Positions 22,946 to 24,332 of a stretch of DNA of 24,332 bases are shown here, piece by piece (position 1 is the first letter of the stretch; every line of letters begins with the position of its first letter). A program made the translations under genes and the position numbers. The notes under the pieces are model-generated. The model ran no database searches. It saw only the letters and a list, made by a program, of their open reading frames with translations, and was not told where the DNA came from. The stretch spans positions 1-24,332 of the forward strand of contig CAZAGT010000031.1 of assembly GCA_964484515.1 (NCBI GenBank). Reading direction: 5' to 3'. The stretch comes from CAZAGT01 sp964484515 (GTDB taxonomy: Bacteria; Desulfobacterota; DSM-4660; Desulfatiglandales; HGW-15).

Positions 22946-24132
22946 CACGTGGCTCCTTCCGTGGCTTCGATAGAGCGGCGGGGCACGATCATAAAGAGCA
23001 AGGTTCCGCCGACCAGGGTGAGGGGCCCGAAGATCACAAAAATAGCATCAGAGGAGAAGCCGTCAAACAGCAGACCACCAAGCAAGGGACCGGCCAACAT
23101 CCCGAGGCTATGGGACATGGCCAAAAGGCCCATGATGGATCCCGTTGCCCCGGTTCGGCGACCATCGATAACCCCCAAAGCCATGATCGCCGGAAAAGAT
23201 ACCCCCCCGGCCACACCGAGCCACCCGTTCGCGAGTAGTAGTTCTTCAAGCGTTGAAGCGACGTTCAGATAGTAGATCGAAGCGGCGCCGAGGAACCCAC
23301 CTGTAATGATCAGTATTCTCTTGCTGAATCGATCGGCAACCAAGCCCATCGGGATCTGGAACAGGCCGTTGACGAGGACGTTCACCATGACGACGAACCC
23401 GATGGCGGAACTTGAAAGATGGAGCCTCGTGCTGGCCACGAGGGGTAGAAACGCCCAGATCAGCGCCACACCGGTGGTGAAACAGATGCGAAAAGCAAAA
23501 AGCGCGAGGATGGCGGGATTTTTCATCAGCCGCAGGTATCTGTCTGGGGTCTTTTGGGCAGCGGAGGCGTCTTCCTCTCCCACGTTCTCCTTAGGAAGCA
23601 GAGAAAAGCAAAGCAGAAAGCCGAAGAGGGCCAGGATTCCCATGCTTAGGAAAGAGATCCGGAAGCCGAACCAATCTCTAATGAGGCCTCCTAATACCGG
23701 CCCAACACTCAAGCCCCCATAGAGGGAGACATTAAAGAGCCCCATCGTAAAGCCTTCCCTATTCTTGGGGGTGAGCATACCCACATAGGCTTGAGCCACC
23801 GGTAGGATCATGGCCGATGCCACACCTTGCCCTAGGCGCAGAAGGATCAGGGTTCGAATCTGATCTGAGAACACATAAAGGATCGAAATGATGAAATAGA
23901 TGAAGAGACCAAGGCTGAGGAATGGCTTCTTCCCTTTGACGTCTGACAGCTTTCCGAAGTAGGGGACGAAGATGCTTCGGGAAAACGAAAAGGCACCGAA
24001 GATGATCCCAATTTGAAGGGCGCTCGCCCCAAGCTCATGGGCGTAGATCGGGAGCAGCGGTGCCACCAGGCCGGCCCCGGTCGTGGTGGCAAAAACGGCC
24101 AAAAAGAGGGTACCAAAGATCTTTACATTCAA
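22945..24132 (-). CDS. MFS transporter, drug/proton antiporter type
   Basis: A 12-helix major facilitator protein of the inner membrane, 395 residues. It begins with a hydrophobic helix ending GLVAPLLPIYAHELGASALQIG, then the loop-2/3 motif A variant FGKLSDVKGKKPFL, R-rich helix 4 LILLRLGQGVASAMILPVAQAYVG (motif B), and GPVLGGLIRDWFG (motif C), which is typical of antiporters such as multidrug efflux pumps. A second half with PMGLVADRFSKR repeats motif A. The substrate is unknown. The first in-frame start is a TTG at 24132 with no clear Shine-Dalgarno sequence; an in-frame stop lies a few codons upstream. It is cotranscribed with the small downstream gene. Confidence 0.85.
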   Translation of the reverse strand: MNVKIFGTLFLAVFATTTGAGLVAPLLPIYAHELGASALQIGIIFGAFSFSRSIFVPYFGKLSDVKGKKPFLSLGLFIYFIISILYVFSDQIRTLILLRLGQGVASAMILPVAQAYVGMLTPKNREGFTMGLFNVSLYGGLSVGPVLGGLIRDWFGFRISFLSMGILALFGFLLCFSLLPKENVGEEDASAAQKTPDRYLRLMKNPAILALFAFRICFTTGVALIWAFLPLVASTRLHLSSSAIGFVVMVNVLVNGLFQIPMGLVADRFSKRILIITGGFLGAASIYYLNVASTLEELLLANGWLGVAGGVSFPAIMALGVIDGRRTGATGSIMGLLAMSHSLGMLAGPLLGGLLFDGFSSDAIFVIFGPLTLVGGTLLFMIVPRRSIEATEGAT

Positions 24133-24186
24133 GACAGTGTACCATGCTAGGTTCCGGAAAGCGCTCAGGACATATCCCCGCTTCCG

Positions 24187-24202
24187 TGAGTTTCAAAACT
24201 CA
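24187..24202. promoter_or_regulatory. Palindromic operator-like site upstream of the MFS gene
   Basis: A perfect inverted repeat TGAGTTT-CA-AAACTCA (7-2-7) lies about 55 bases upstream of the MFS start, just downstream of a possible -10 box. Placement from about +2 to +17 suits a repressor operator, as seen with TetR- or MarR-type control of efflux pumps. No regulator gene is visible in the window. Confidence 0.4.
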
Positions 24203-24210
24203 AGACTTCG

Positions 24211-24239
24211 TATCAATTTAGGTTTTTGAAATAAGTCAA
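24211..24239 (-). promoter_or_regulatory. Possible weak promoter of the MFS gene
   Basis: On the minus strand TTGACT (24239-24234) and TTGATA (24216-24211) are separated by 17 bases. The -35 box is good (5 of 6), the -10 box poor. It is the best candidate in the region upstream of the MFS gene. Confidence 0.35.
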
Positions 24240-24332
24240 CGTCCGGCCATGGGGGTCTCTTTTCAAAAACGAGACGGTACCCGCTCGAACGCGGAAGAAG
24301 CTGCCAAGCCGTTCGGCCCCGAGCTCACGGCC
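24240..24332. other. Window edge, no gene assigned
   Basis: An imperfect hairpin (GTCTC...GAGAC, 24255-24275, with an A/T-rich inner stem) lies here and might terminate a gene outside the window. A plus-strand ATG at 24249 opens 28 codons to the edge without a Shine-Dalgarno sequence, and one minus-strand frame is also open; neither can be judged on such a short piece. Confidence 0.35.

Noticed and set aside
24249..24332. 28-codon plus-strand frame open at the right edge
   Set aside because: No Shine-Dalgarno sequence and too short to assess; the minus strand is also open in one frame.
1..24332. CRISPR arrays, tRNA or rRNA genes, insertion sequences and phage genes
   Set aside because: No regularly spaced direct repeats, no cloverleaf or rRNA-like sequence, and no transposase, integrase or phage motif were seen on either strand.

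Overview
The window (about 24 kb, GC-rich, densely coded) looks like the chromosome of a Gram-negative bacterium, most likely Desulfobacterota (the former Deltaproteobacteria). This rests on the gene order rpsB-tsf-pyrH-frr-uppS-cdsA-dxr-rseP-tsaB-psd-pssA, on envelope functions (RseP, UppS, PssA/Psd), and on a Liv-type ABC cluster fused to acyl-CoA synthetase genes, common in fatty- and aromatic-acid degraders of that group. The assignment is an inference; no rRNA or tRNA gene is visible.

Region 1 (1-10265, all minus strand) is a housekeeping superoperon read right to left: rpsB, tsf, pyrH, frr (translation and UMP kinase); uppS, cdsA (lipid carrier and CDP-diacylglycerol); a UDP-glucuronate decarboxylase gene placed between cdsA and dxr; dxr (MEP pathway); rseP (site-2 protease); tsaB (tRNA t6A); then psd and pssA (phosphatidylethanolamine synthesis), with pssA cut by the left edge. 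Several junctions are 4-base ATGA overlaps. psd has its own strong promoter, which carries a perfect 14-bp palindrome resembling a Fur box.

Region 2 (10266-12438) holds a divergent HD-domain dGTPase-like gene and a 674-base gap that contains a copy of a dispersed repeat. Region 3 (12439-21779, plus strand) is one probable transcription unit: livG, long-chain-type acyl-CoA synthetase, livH, livM, livK, livF, a secreted LEA2/WHy-like protein, and a second acyl-CoA ligase with an abnormal phosphate-binding loop. Together they suggest uptake of a carboxylic acid followed by CoA activation; the substrate cannot be read from sequence. Region 4 (21834-24332) has recO on the plus strand, converging on a minus-strand pair: an MFS transporter and a translationally coupled 73-residue protein of unknown function.

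The most unusual structure is a family of three diverged copies (about 150-170 bases) of an intergenic repeat at 5571-5726, 12226-12395 and 22573-22723. In two copies one end coincides with the stop codon of the adjacent gene (cdsA, recO), and the third lies upstream of livG. No feature class I recognise explains it. TTG start codons are also unusually frequent.
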